DNA of 64,000 nt from Saccopteryx bilineata. Its lineage: Eukaryota; Chordata; Mammalia; Chiroptera; Emballonuridae. Position numbers and translations under genes: made by a program. Shown here piece by piece: positions 24,286-35,988 of this stretch. The stretch lies in the NCBI RefSeq assembly GCF_036850765.1, contig NC_089491.1, positions 183,933,520 to 183,997,519 of the forward strand, written 5' to 3'. Positions within the stretch are counted from its first letter, which is position 1, and each line of letters begins with the position of its first letter. The notes under the pieces are model-generated. The model searched no databases, was not told where the DNA came from, and saw only the letters and a program-made list of their open reading frames with translations.

Positions 24286-24454
24286 CCTGACCAGGCAGTG
24301 GAGCGGTGGATAGAGCATTGGACTGGGATGCAGAGAACCCAGTTATGAAACCCCGAGGTCGCTAGCTTGAGCAAGGGGTCACTTGCTCTTCTGTAGCTCC
24401 TCTGGTCAAGGCACGTATGAGAAAGCAATCAATGAACAACTAACTAAGGTGCCA
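24286..24454 (+). mobile_element. Type B SINE, 5' part, abutting an LTR
   Basis: CCTGACCAGGCAGTGGAGCGG through ctaactaaggtgcca, then the LTR begins directly. The SINE's 3' half is missing here. Confidence 0.85.
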
Positions 24455-25105
24455 TGTTGGTCAAATAAGTTTATAAATATGTATATGTTTGCTCGCTTAT
24501 AGTTTGCATTGGAAGTAGGGGGACAGGCTGTAAGCAGGCAGGATCCTTATAATCTAGGGCTTAGTTTTAAGACAAAGTCTTTCCCACCCTTTTTGAAGTG
24601 GGGTGGTGCACTCTCATGAGGAATCCCATTATGCCTCAGATAAGTGACTTTGTATCAGAGACTTCCTTGTTTGTATATTGGATTAAAGGTTTTGATTTCT
24701 ACACTATAAAGTGGGGCAGACCTGGAGCTTGCTCTCTCTCGGTTCCTGAGATTAGCATTAGAGGGGAGAACAGAGAAAGGCCACGTGGAGGAGAGGAGAG
24801 GCAGCCAAGATGGTGGACTGCTGAAGGAGAAGCCAGTTTGTGCAGAGAAAAGGAGGTGAATAAGGCTGGTGAGGTACAAACCTTTGATTCTAAGAAACTC
24901 AGATAAATCAGTGGCTTTGAGAGCTCTGAATGAGAAGGGAAGAGTTTTCCTACTGTGTACTTCCTGCCCGCTGGGTGCAAGCTAGGATTAAAGCTAAATG
25001 TCTCACCAGTTCTCGGCTCTGTTGTTTCATTACCATCTGTCTGAATCAAATGCGAACCTGCATGGGCCAGACGGCTGTGATGGTGGCCGTGGCTACTGGC
25101 TTTAC
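24455..25105 (+). mobile_element. Solo LTR, family 1
   Basis: TGTTGGTCAAATAAG to GGCTTTACA. TATA-like CTATAAAG is near 24704, a CCAAGATGGTGG YY1-like site near 24805 and GATTAAAGC near 24986. Flanks differ (tgcca on the left, ttgat on the right), so no simple target duplication remains. Confidence 0.88.
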
Positions 25106-25340
25106 ATTGATGCAGAGGACCCAGTTTTGAAACCCCGAGGTCGCTGGCTTGAGCAAGGGTTCACTTGCCCTGCTCTAGCCCCCCTGGTCAAGGAACGTAT
25201 GAGAAAGCAATCAACTAACTAAGGTGCCACAACAAAGACTTGATGCTTCTCATCTCTCTCCCTTCGTACCTGTCCTGCCTGTCTCTCCCTGTTGCTCTGT
25301 CTCCAGAAAAAAATAATAAAAGAAAAGAGGAAAGAAAACT
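25106..25340 (+). mobile_element. Type B SINE, 3' part, abutting the LTR
   Basis: Begins inside the SINE at gatgcagaggacccag and continues to its A-rich tail. It overlaps in content with the end of the SINE piece at 24286, so the two are not simple halves of one copy. Confidence 0.82.
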
Positions 25341-25980
25341 GCAGAACTGTCCTTCTTCAGAGCATTTCCTCAGTCTGTCAAGATCTTGCTTCCAGATGTG
25401 TCCTCTGTTCATTTCAAACAAATTCTTATAAAGTTTTCTAAAGGTTTGGATGATCTTATGTCAACAACTACTATACTTCCCTGCGGTCTTTCTCATCACT
25501 CAGGTTGTACCGGAATTCCAGCCAATGGAAAGCATGTGGCCATGATATGTGCCTTGGGCCCCAGCCAGAAAACCTTCCCTGAGTGCTCCTTCCATCCCCT
25601 GTTTCTGTCCAGCTGACTGGATGGAGACCCCCTCAGAGACTTTGGAAGAGAAGGGTTAAAGATACAGACCCTCCTTCACCCTAGGTCCCCCAATGCCTGC
25701 AGAAAATAAAGCCATTGCTTCTCTAGGCCAATTTTGGGATCTCCTGCTTCCATACTTAGCCTGCCCCATATACCAGTGTACAACAGAAAACAGCTGTGCC
25801 TTTCCTTATACAAACTGAGATCATACAACTCATAAGAATAAAAAACAGTCACAATATTTGTAAGATTCTCCTAAAGTCATAAGTTAATAGAGACTTTGAA
25901 AAATCAAATTAATTAGTACAATATTCTTGCTAGGTGGTAATACAGTTTATGCATAAATATTTTCCTTAAGAGAGAATCCC

Positions 25981-26377
25981 CCTGGCCGGTTGGCTCAGTG
26001 GTAGAGCGTCGGCCTGGCGTGCAGAAGTCCTGGGTTCGATTCCTGGCTAGGGCACACAGGAGAAGCGCCCATCTGCTTCTCCACCCCTCCCCCTCTCCTT
26101 CCTCTCTGTCTCTCTCTTTCCTTCCCGCAGCAAGGCTCCATTGGAGCAAAGATGGCCCGGGCGCTGGGGATGGCTCCTTGGCCTCTGCCCCAGGCGCTAG
26201 AGTGGCTCTGGTCGCGGCAGAGCGAGGCCCCGGAGGGGCAGAGCATCGCCCCCTGGTGGGCAGAGCGTCGCCCCCCTGGTGGGCGTGCCGGGTGGATCCC
26301 GGTCGGGCGCATGCGGGAGTCTGACTGTCTCTCCCCGTTTCCAGCTTCAGAAAAAAATACCAAAAAAAAAAAAAAGA
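25981..26377 (+). mobile_element. Type A SINE, full length
   Basis: CCTGGCCGGTTGGCTCAG head, GGTTCGATTCCTGG B box, long GC-rich body and A tail. Imperfect flanks agagaatccc and agagaaccca. Confidence 0.93.
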
Positions 26378-26484
26378 GAACCCACTATTTCCACAGCAGC
26401 TCACCACATTTCTGGACAGCTCCCAGTACAGAATGCTCTCAATGAACTCGAATTGAGCACAATGAAAACAGCAGTTAGCTAGTT

Positions 26485-26700
26485 CTGAGCAGTTACAGCG
26501 GCCCTGGTCCTGTGCGAAGAGCTTTCCACCTATCTGCTCATCTAATCTAACCTAGGAAGTGGGTACAACCATCATCACCATTGAGAGATATCAGTACTGA
26601 GGCCCTGAAAACAGGAGACTGGCCCGAGGTCACACACAACTAAAAGTGGCAGAGCCAAGATCAACCCAGGCAGAGCGAGTCCCTGCTCTTAACCATGACC
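26485..26700 (+). repeat. MIR fragment
   Basis: Diverged MIR body: ctgctcatctaatctaacct, ggtcacacacaactaaaagtgg, gagccaagatcaaccc. Confidence 0.65.
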
Positions 26701-27626
26701 TGTCCTCCTGTGGCTGTCACCTCTGCACCAGATGCACGGAGAGCAAGCCTGACTGGCCCCCCCGCCACCCCATACCTGCAAATACCCAAAAACCTCTTTT
26801 ATAGCAACACACATTATTTGTTCACCTAGCTGGAAAAGGAACTCTAGTTAATTTGACTTTTCATCATCCCTCTTCATTCTGGTCTCTTTGGAAGGTTCCT
26901 GTTCATTCATGTGCATGTTGAAGTGTGTCACCTAGAGAGAAACTTCATGTGTAAAATCAAATTAATGACAGCACTTCCCCAAAAGGTTCTGTGTGAAGAT
27001 TAATTAGGTTATTCGTGGAAAGCCCTAGAAATTAGAAATGGCATATTACAGGCAAAGTAAGCCAGCTGAAAACCATTAGCTATTATTTGCCTTATACTTC
27101 AAATGTTGCAGCCTATGATCACAACATTAACCAGATAGAATTTACCATCAATTTAAATTAGGTTTTAAAAAAATGAGAACTGGTGGTTAAGTCTTTCTCC
27201 CCTATCCAGACAGTGTTTTGTTTTGTTCTCCTTTTCAACAGATACTGCACTTCATCTTGACTATGGTTATGCTTCTCCTGATTAAGGTCAGCCCACGCTC
27301 CCAGGCACTGAAGGTCATTTTGAATCTTGTTAATCATCCCCTTTACTTGGTTTCACATCATCAGCAAATTAGAGAACTGGGCCCTGAAAATCTTGGTGAG
27401 GTAAAGCTCTGGTCTTCTCTATTAGAAAGTCCCTTTGACATGGACTCACTGTTTCATCTTATCTCAGCAACCAAGGATAAATAAGGTCACTATCTTGACC
27501 ACAATAATCTTGTGCCAGCATTCCTAAGTACAAATTTCCATTTCTGTGACCTCCATGAGACTTCCCAGCCCTGTCTCACAGTGGGCTAGGAGCAAAGGGA
27601 AGTTGTTAGAAGTGTAGCTTGGAAGG
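26701..27626. other. Intron sequence, no gene
   Basis: No young repeat or coding exon seen. The 88-codon frame at 27218-27484 has no splice context and no family I recognise. Confidence 0.5.
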
Positions 27627-28320
27627 TGTCAGTCAAATAAGTTTGTAAATATGATGTATATGTTTGCTCGCTTACAGTTTGCATTGGGTGTGGGAGACAG
27701 GCTGTAGGCTGGCAAGGTCATTATAGCCTAAGGCTCAGTCTTAAGACTAAGCCTTTCTCACCCTTTTAATACTAAGATCTTCTCAAAACTAGGTTTTTCC
27801 CCACACTGCTGCATGATGTAGGATGGTGCACTTTATGAGTAATTCCATTTATGCCTCAGATAAGTGGCTTTGTATCAGAGACCTCCTTATTTGTATATTG
27901 GCTTAAAGGCTTTAATTTTCTACACTATAAGATAAGGCAGACCAGGGGGCTCTCTCGCTCAGATCCTACCATCAGCATTGCAGAGGAGAGGCAGTCAAGA
28001 TGGTGGAGTGCTGAAGGAGAAGCCAGTTTGTGCAGAGAGGAGGAGATGAATAAGGCTGGTGAACAGAGGTGAATAAGGCTGGTGAGGTAGAAACCTTTGA
28101 TTCTAGGAATATTCGGATGAGTCAGCAGCTTGGGAGCCCTGAATGGAAAGGGAAGTGTTTTCCCACTGTGTGTATTTCTTGCCCGCTGGGTGCAAGCTAG
28201 GATTAAAGGTAATGGCCCACCAGATCTTGGCTCTGTTGTTTCATTACCGTCTGTCCGAATCAAATGCGAACCTGCATGGGCCAGGCGGCTGTGATGGTGG
28301 CCACAGCTACTGGCCTTACA
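27627..28320 (+). mobile_element. Solo LTR, family 1
   Basis: TGTCAGTCAAATAAGTTTG to GGCCTTACA. It has the extra tactaagatcttctc segment, a CACTATAAGATA TATA region near 27923, a TCAAGATGGTGG YY1-like site near 27996 and GATTAAAGG near 28201. Flanks gaagg and tccac do not match. Confidence 0.87.
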
Positions 28321-28371
28321 TCCACCCTGTCAGGGACCTGACCACAAGAAACCAAAAGTCCACAGAGGCAT

Positions 28372-28497
28372 GGATCCAAGGTCGCTGGCTCCAGCAAGGG
28401 GTTACTCGGTCTGCTGAAGGCCCACGGTCAAGGCACATATGAGAGCAATCAATGTATAACTAAGCTGTCGCAATGAAAAACTGATGATAGGCCAGAA
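28372..28497 (+). mobile_element. Type B SINE 3' fragment
   Basis: ggatccaaggtcgctggc through actgatgata, the 3' half of a type B SINE. It leads into the GGAA tract. Confidence 0.75.
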
Positions 28498-28498
28498 C

Positions 28499-28566
28499 GG
28501 AAGGAAGGAAGGAAGGAAGGAAGGAAGGAAGGAAGGAAGGAAGGAAGGAAGGAAGGAAGGAAGGAA
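28499..28566 (+). repeat. (GGAA)n microsatellite
   Basis: About 16 perfect GGAA units directly after a SINE tail. GGAA arrays can act as ETS-factor binding clusters. Confidence 0.97.
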
Positions 28567-28715
28567 AAGAGTCAGTCTTTAGCAAAAGTCCTGCTAGAAA
28601 GCCAACATCTTTTGTTATTAAATGGGCAGAGAAGTATGTAATACATATTAGAACACTTTTTACAATGTCTCTAATCTAAAAACTCCCTGCACCTAAAGTG
28701 AGAACACATTGGTGA

Positions 28716-29100
28716 TTTTTTAAAAAATAAATGTTTATTTTATTGATTTGGGAGAGAGGGAGGGAGAGAGCAGGAGATAGGAACATCTGTCCCTGTATGT
28801 GCCCTGACCAGGGATCAAACTAGCAAACTCTGTGCCTCAGAACTATACTGTAACCCAGTGGTCAGCAAACTCATTAGTCAACAGAGCCAAATATCAACAG
28901 TACAATGATTGAAATTTCTTTTAAGAGCCAAATTTTTTAAACTTAAACTATATAGGTAGGTACATTCCTTATCGAGGTAGCGCCCGCACGTGGTATTTTG
29001 TGGAAGAGCCACACTCAAGGGGCCAAAGAGCCACATGTGGCTCGTGAGCCACAGTTTGCCAGACCAGGGCCCTAACCAACTGAGGTATCTGGCCAGAGCA
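28716..29100 (-). mobile_element. Older type C SINE split by a hAT element
   Basis: Left part tttattgatttgggagagag through actatactg. The right part resumes at cctaaccaactgaggtatctggcc. The break is exactly at the hAT copy 28856-29069. Confidence 0.78.
28856..29069 (+). mobile_element. hAT element, GGTCGGCAAACTC family, copy 3
   Basis: CAGTGGTCAGCAAACTC and GTTTGCCAGACCAGGG ends, with 8-bp flanks ctgtaacc and ccctaacc matching at 6 of 8. It lies inside an older SINE. Confidence 0.86.
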
Positions 29101-29831
29101 CATAAGTGATTTAAACTAAAAATGTAACACAAGCTCATCTTAATCCTCATAATGCTAGATAGATAAGGGTTAACCATAGTCTCTTGGCCTTTTGGTTGAA
29201 CCCAGAAGAGAGAAGGCAGCCTCAAAGGGCATGTACATGACAGGAAAACCTCCCAGGCTTCTGGGAGGGGACAGTGCAGTCACTGAGCAGAAGTGGAACC
29301 AGCCAGGGCATAACCCCATGTCCCCTCCAAACACCCACTTCATTCAAATTCCTTTCTCTCCTGTCACTCTCACATGGGATGCCTCTGCTAAGCTTTCATT
29401 AAAAATCAGGTTCTGAAGTAAAAAAATGTCTGGATATCCTGGGTTAGATTAATCACAGGTGTATACATATGAACTGGTACTATGGACAAAGAGAAGATGG
29501 GCTTTTTGTTTCTTTCCTTTTTTTCCAAAATACGAAATGCCCCACGAACTTACATACCACCCTTGCACAGGGTGGTACGTAATATTAATATTCTCTGTAT
29601 TGTTCCAAATTTAGTGTTTGTGCTGCCCAATTGAGCAAGGCCTTTATCTTTCAGTACCAGCCGACTGGTTCTTCTTAAATGCATTTTAATTCAGAAGGAG
29701 AAGACCTGTATTGTATTTATCAACAGCTAAATCCAAGTGGAATTATTTTATTCCTAATCATATTTTTTAAAAGATAAAAAGTATCAAAAGGCAATAGGAA
29801 TCAGTAAGAGCCAGGAGGCTAGTCTGCTCAC

Positions 29832-29944
29832 CTGCTGTCCCCAGCATTTGCCACATACAGCTTCCCCAGGAGGCAGATCACAATGAGGGCCGTGCAGCCG
29901 CCGGATATATTGTATGAACTCCTCTCTCGTTCTATCTGTAGGTC
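29832..29944 (-). CDS. PPM1H: PPM1H internal coding exon (NAGDSR exon)
   Basis: This is the next PPM1H exon downstream on the minus strand. Seen: a CAG acceptor (AG at 29946-29945), then 113 bp encoding DLQIERERSSYNISGG, CTALIVICLLGKLYVANAGDS and the first two bases of an Arg codon, then a GTGAGC donor starting at 29831. It joins in frame to the exon ending at 41609, giving FKEM-DLQIERERSS, which is the known junction order in PPM1H. The hydrophobic TALIVICLLGKLYVANAGDSR run is the conserved PP2C core strand with the GDSR motif, which follows the GG of the metal-site loop. The exon ends in phase 2, so the next exon must start by completing the Arg codon. That exon was not found between 1 and 29,800 and probably lies beyond the left edge. 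No disruption is seen. Confidence 0.95.
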
Positions 29945-30361
29945 CTGGAGAAGAAAACAAACAAGTGCTGGATTGTACAGGAACCTGTATCAAAAACTTT
30001 CTTAGCATCGCTCCCTAAGGGTCTGAATGTGCTTCAAAGAAGAGATAAGAGAATCCTCAGAACTGACTTTTCCACAACCAATAAGCATTTCTGGAGAGGA
30101 TACTGGCATAGAGTCTGGCCCGCCAGACCATCTGCGGACCAGAGACAGGAAACAAGAGATGGCAAACAGATATAACCAGGCAAAAAATGAAAAGAATAAA
30201 CCAACTGTATCCAATTAATATCACAGCTTATGGGAAACTTAGTCTCTGTGTGGACTGCCTGAGCTACCATGTGGGAAATAGAACAGAGGGGCTGATAATG
30301 CCACGTGCTTGGACCTGATCAATGGTTTTAATACCAAAGTCTCCAATCAATGGCTTCTTTT

Positions 30362-30713
30362 CTTTTCTTTTTTTTTTTTTTGAGGCACAGACAAATAGAG
30401 TCAGAGAGAGGAAAAGATAGGAACAGACAGACAGACAGGAAGGGAGAGAGATGAGAAACATCAATTCTTCGTTGTGGCTCCTCAGTTGTTCATTGATTGC
30501 TTTCTCATATGTGCCTTGACCGGGGGGGGGGGGGGGGGGCTACAGCAGACCAAGTGACTCCTTGCTTGAGCCAGTGACCCTGGGCTCAAGCTGGTGAGCC
30601 TTGCTCAAACCAGATGAGCACACGCTCAAGCTCATGAGCTCAGGGTCTAGAACCTGGGGGTCCTCCACATCCCAGTCCAACACTCTATCCACTGCGCCAC
30701 TGCCTGGTCAGGC
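30362..30713 (-). mobile_element. Type B SINE with an 18-G run
   Basis: Flanked by the 15-bp duplication TCAATGGCTTCTTTT (30347-30361 and 30714-30728). A run of 18 G occupies 30522-30539, where related copies read gaccgtgggg or gaccgcgggcc. Confidence 0.92.
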
Positions 30714-30797
30714 TCAATGGCTTCTTTTACAGATAGGTAAGAGAGGTGACTTGAAGGACGGTGTCCTTTATTCAATGCAGACAGGACTCAACCTCTT

Positions 30798-30978
30798 GTT
30801 ATTTTTTTTTTTTAATTCCATTGAGTTGAGAGAAAGGGAAGAGAGGGAGGGGAAGAGAGGGAGAGAGAAAGAGAGAAGCATCAACCCATTGTACCATTTA
30901 GTTGTGGACTCATTGGTTGCTCTTCACCTCTGGCACACTGGGTCAATGCTTTCTCCACTGAGCTACCCGGCTAGGTCC
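30798..30978 (-). mobile_element. Type C SINE, reverse orientation
   Basis: T-rich tail, GA-rich section and reversed head gagctacccggctagg. Flanks caacctcttgt and caacctcctgt. Confidence 0.8.
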
Positions 30979-31087
30979 AACCTCCTGTCTTACCGATCAA
31001 AGATCTAAGCTCCAGGACTCTGGTCTGACTTCCTCTTCCCACTAATTCACAGTAGGGATGCACATGCCTAGTAACCCTCAACTTTCA

Positions 31088-31215
31088 CTGAACACACCCT
31101 CTACGTCAGGTAGTGTGCTAAGCACTTTACACACAGAATCTCATCTCGTCCATCCTCACAACCATATCATTAACCTCACTGTTCAGATGCAGAGAAGTGG
31201 AGTAACCTTCATAGA
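31088..31215 (+). repeat. MIR fragment
   Basis: gtgtgctaagcactttacac, catcctcacaaccatatc and gatgcagagaagtggagtaac. Confidence 0.75.
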
Positions 31216-31814
31216 CTATGTTTTTACTTGCCACCTAATGATGCATCCCCAAGAAGAGTAAAAACAGACCAACATTTCTATTGACAGATATGCGTCATTC
31301 TCAAGACAGATGTCTTCATCAAATTCTATGTCAGTGACAGCAGCAAAAGTCCCGTCGCCTCAGAAAATGTGAGTTGAGTTAGGAAAATAAACTGAACACT
31401 AGCTAAAATAATGCCAAACATCCCAGCAGTAATCTACCGATGGGGCAGAGGCAGGAAGAATGTAGGTTGGGCGCTAAGTACAGAAGAAAAAGAAATGGTG
31501 CCTGGCTGATTGTGAGGGTGCCAGTGGCAGACTGAGGGCTAGGGCACTTTCTTAGAGACCCACAGAATTAGACCTCAGTGGCTTCAGCCAGCTCCTCATA
31601 GAAAGGGTAAGAGAATTTAGTAATCCAGCATTTATCAGCAATTGCTTTACTCCAGGGGCCAGAAGCTGTAATACAAAGTTAGATAAATCACCAGTGGGCA
31701 ACTGGAAACAAAGGATCGTGAGCTGAGGCTACAGAACAGAATCACCGTTAAAAAGGAAGGAGAGGAAAAGTACAAAGACAGGAGCTTGGAGAAACCAACA
31801 TCCTGGGAATGAAG

Positions 31815-31862
31815 TGAGGGAGGGGGGAAAGGGGAGGGGGAGGGGAGGGGGGGAGGAAGGCT
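31815..31862 (+). repeat. G-rich purine tract
   Basis: Irregular GGGGA runs of about 45 bp with five or more G-runs of four or longer. Confidence 0.85.
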
Positions 31863-32450
31863 GGGGTGCCAAGGGGAGTGGGAAGAGAATGCGGACGTGG
31901 GATATAGTAGTTTGCAAGTGAAGAAAAGTTCCAACAAGGGGGTAAGTGAACAGCAGCCTCAGAAACTGCACCAGGCTCCACCCTTGTGGTGCACACAGCT
32001 GACTCTCCTTTGCCATGTCTTTGCACAAGACTCGTAGGATCAGGAGGTGCCTGGCCCAGAGTTCAATAGATTCAGGTGAGAAGTGGTGATAAAATTAGGT
32101 ACAGCTCCAAGAGGAGGTGCTGGGGAGGAAATGAAGCCGGGTCTAGAAGGACTCCCACCTGAGCGCTGGCTCGCTCAGTTATGCTGCGGCTGTGTTGCCT
32201 GCACTGGAAAGATCACTCCTGTCTGGACAGTTGGGCGTTTTTATTGTGAAATTATTGAAAATAAATATTTTTTCTCTTTGTTGATTTTTTCCCCACTAGT
32301 AGGTTGGTTCAATAACAAATATGTGAGACCTTAAAAAAAATAAAAAGCTGCACAAGGGTCAAGCATGAGGACTCCCTTCAAGGACAACATGGGATTTTAC
32401 AAATTTACTTAAAATGGTATAAGTTAGCCTTCTTAAAGGACTGTGGTGAG

Positions 32451-32799
32451 TGTTGGAATCCATGGGAGTCCGAAAGACCAGAGTAACAGGCTTTACTGAA
32501 AGGAAGAAAGGAACCCTGCCAGGCACTTCTCCTAGGGGAGAAGAGCACCGGTTACAGACTAGGGGCGAGTTATATAGTGTTTGGGAGAGCCTGAGGGGAT
32601 ACTGAGGCAAAAGTCCTGGTATGTCCGGAATGCTCCTCCTTGGGGGGCTTCGAGCATGTGGGTGTTGAACGAAAAGTCCTGGTATGTCCGGAACCCCTCC
32701 TTGGAATTCCTCTGTCTCAGGGTCAATAGTCCAGTAAGGGTGAGGTCTGACAGATAAGCGGAACATCAAGAGGGCAGTTTGGAATTCACGTATCTATCA
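32451..32799 (-). mobile_element. Solo LTR of an ERV1-like type, with target duplication
   Basis: Read on the minus strand it starts TGATAGATACGTGAATTCC and ends ATTCCAACA, so it has TG...CA ends. A perfect 5-bp duplication GTGAG lies at 32446-32450 and 32800-32804. Inside are a 21-bp direct repeat (32610-32630 and 32673-32693), a TATATAA box near 32570 and an AGTAAA poly(A)-like signal near 32494. The layout resembles a gammaretroviral U3-R-U5. No internal region is attached. Confidence 0.85.
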
Positions 32800-32804
32800 G
32801 TGAG

Positions 32805-35619
32805 GACTACATTAGATGGTGTGTGTGAGGGGCTTAGTAGGACATCCGTCCCTCCCACAGCTGGAATCCAGGACTGGGAGCAGAGACCTCTCTTCCTCGC
32901 TGCTTAGACCCTCAGCACCCACACCAGGCCAGCAGAAGGTGGTTTAATAAATGCCTACTAAGTGGGCAAATAAAGTCATACATTCAAAATGTCCCTGGTT
33001 TTCAAAATGATTTCCCACCACCTTACCTCTGCTGTGACTTGAGAACCGTGTTCCACAATTCACAAACAACAGCTTACAATGCAAACAAAGGCTCACTGAG
33101 ATGACAGGCAGGAACCCACAGTCAGTTAAAATGAAGTCGCATGACAAGAGCTGAATGGGTGGTTCTCAGAACCTGCCCAGGGATGGCTGGAGGCTGAGAG
33201 AAGAGGTCTGGATGGAGGCCGGAGAGGGGTCATAGAGAAGCGAAAGAGGAGGAAAAAAGCATCAAGCCAGCGGAACCTCCAAACAAGTATAAAACAGAAC
33301 CAATAACCCTATCCACAAAAAAGTTTGTGGGTAGATGTACTCACCCCCCCATTTAAATAAATAAAGATGATATTATGATGCATATTTCATCATATTAACA
33401 TATAAATTGGTATGTAAAGTCCACACCCAATATTATTATAGCTTTTAATATATCGGAAGGAAGTGCTCTAGCTATAGAAACTATCCTTTCACATCCAGAA
33501 TCAATATTTGTTTAAATACCTAAAGTCAGAATGAAAGACAATTTTTCTTAAAAATCCCTGAGCACCCAACTGTTTGCATGCTGCACGTGGCGGGGGGATG
33601 AATGATTCCCGACAGCCTTAAATCACTGGTGCGATCCAAAGCAGGGAAACGCTGTGGTACAAAGTCCGCAGCAAGGATGTCCTCTGGGACTCAAGTTTAT
33701 TCTTCATCATACATGCAATGTTATCATGGTTTGCATCACAAGAAAATCTGATTATACAATTATGTAATCTTTACAAAAAAAATTGAGGCAGAGTGTTCAA
33801 CACTAAGATTTTCTGCTATGGCAGTATTTATATTTGCCTTTAATTTTGGGGAAAACATTCGAATTAGCTTGCCCAGTTATCCTTTGTTATTATATCAATA
33901 GTGATTCAATCATTCTTCTTCTAATTAATTTCATCATTTCTTTCCTCTTTTCCTGTTTCAACTACTTTCTCTCTCTAGCTCTCCCAGTATAAGGAATGCT
34001 AAATTTGGCAGCACTTTTACATAAATAATGGACTAAAGCCTAGCTACACTTCATCCAAGAAACTTGGCTGACACGTTCATGCTTTCAACCACCACCTCCA
34101 TTTGGGTGGTAGCATACCTGTGCGGAAGTGCGCGCAGGCGCACAAGCACACACGCTAACTGCGGGTGTGCTCTCTGGAATCACAGTGACAAAGATTTGAA
34201 AGTTGTGTTTCCATAGACTTCGCCACCCTGAAGGATTCACTGATATTAAATTACACTCTTCTAGTTCTCCAAAAACTGGGTGTAACTAGACCATATTCTA
34301 AAAATAATTGCTTCCCTCTCCCCTCCCTAGAAGCTAAAATAGCATTTATTTTTTTGTATGCCACCTTCTCCTCTGTAAAAGATGTTTCACAAACTCTTAG
34401 TACTAAAAGGAACATTAAAGAATCATCTGGATGGTTCTTTTACTACCAGATCTAACATGATAAATGAAGTTAATAAAGACATTTACCATTAAGTCAACTA
34501 TTTTCTTCAAACTCTCAACTTTTCCAATTAGCTTATGCCTCTCAAAGTCTAGGTAAAATATACAAAAATATGTAAAATTATTATTATTTTTAAAAACCTT
34601 CCGTTTTTGTTTTTTTTTTTAAATCAATGCAATCATGGGAAAAATGACGCACTGCTTTGTGGTAAACAGACCAATTTGGAATATTTCCTCATTTTAGCTA
34701 AAACTATTTGGCTAAACTGTTTTAGTTAACATGAGCAAACCTCAAGACTCAAATTTAGAAAAACTAGCAAAAAATATGTACATTATCATACCTCTTCAAG
34801 TAGGGTCTAAAAGGATCAACTAAAATGACTTGAGATTCAATTAATGAGATAATTGATTATCTGCTCCACCAAAAGTCCTGCAGACCTCCCAAGGCTACTT
34901 TCTACTTAGAAGGACTGATTTATCCTGTGTTATGTCTGCCTAAATATTTCTAGCTTTATGTTTACATCAAAGAATGAATCCAATTTTTAAGACTTGAGGA
35001 CAATTAAAGGAAAAAAGAGATATGTGTCCAATGGGACTAGTTCAGCAGGAAAGAATTGCAAGACAGAAAATACATGGCTCGGGATGGTTGTAATTCGGTT
35101 TGAAAGTCCCAGAGATGACGCAACACCATGATCATTCTTTGTTTTCTACCAATTTCAGGTTGCAAAAGAAAAGAAACATCAGGCAGCAAAAGGAAGCGAG
35201 TGTGGGGTACTTTCAAAAGAACTTGGCAGCTCCCCCTAACTTGGTTAAAACGTCGTTCTGAACACATTGCTAATAGTGTCAGTCACAAATAATATGATTC
35301 TGCATGGTTTTAGTATCTGGGTCCGATCTCGATTTATTCTGAGAACAAGCCAATCTGTCAGCCAGGCAATGGGAAAGGAAAAAAACAGCACTGCCTAATA
35401 TTGCCACCTGCTGGTTGTTAGTGGAATCACATGCTTATTCCTTCTCAGAGGAACTTTCTGATACCCCAGAAACAAAGACAAACCAAAACTAACTCTAGCT
35501 TAAATACAGGCAGACGCGCAGGTCCACAACTTACCATGAAGATGCTAATTTTTAAAACACTACAATTTCTAAGCTATAAAACAGCTTTGCATACATCTTC
35601 CTCTTTTTCACTATAGTGT
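32805..35619. other. Intron sequence, no gene
   Basis: AT-rich intron. No coding exon or clear young repeat recognised. Confidence 0.5.
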
Positions 35620-35629
35620 CACCATATGG

Positions 35630-35988
35630 GTTTTTTTTTGTTTGTTTTTTTTTGTTTGTTTTTACTGAGACAGAGAAAGAGTGAGAGAGAGGGATAGACA
35701 GGGACAGACAGACAGGAACGGAGAGATGAGAAGCATCAATCATTAGTTTTTCGTTGCGCATTGTAACACCTTAATTGTTCATTGATTGCCTTCTCATATG
35801 TGCCTTGACCGCGGGCCTTCAGCAGACCGAGTAACCCCTTGCTCGAGTTAGCGAGCTTGGGCTCAAGCTGGTGAGCTTTTGCTCAAACCAGATGAGCCCT
35901 CACTGAAGCTGGCGACCTCAGGGTCTTGAACCTGGGTCTTCTGCATCCCAGTCCGATGCTCCATCCACTGCGCCACCACCTGGTCAGG
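35630..35988 (-). mobile_element. Type B SINE, reverse orientation
   Basis: 10-bp duplication CACCATATGG at 35620-35629 and 35989-35998. Reversed head ccaccacctggtcagg. Confidence 0.93.

Noticed and set aside
25913..26445. Frames up to 164 codons on both strands
   Set aside because: They lie wholly in a type A SINE and recur in the other copies (6405, 55362). They are repeat text, not genes.
28499..28566. Regular repeats considered as a CRISPR array
   Set aside because: It is a simple GGAA microsatellite with no spacers; the genome is eukaryotic.
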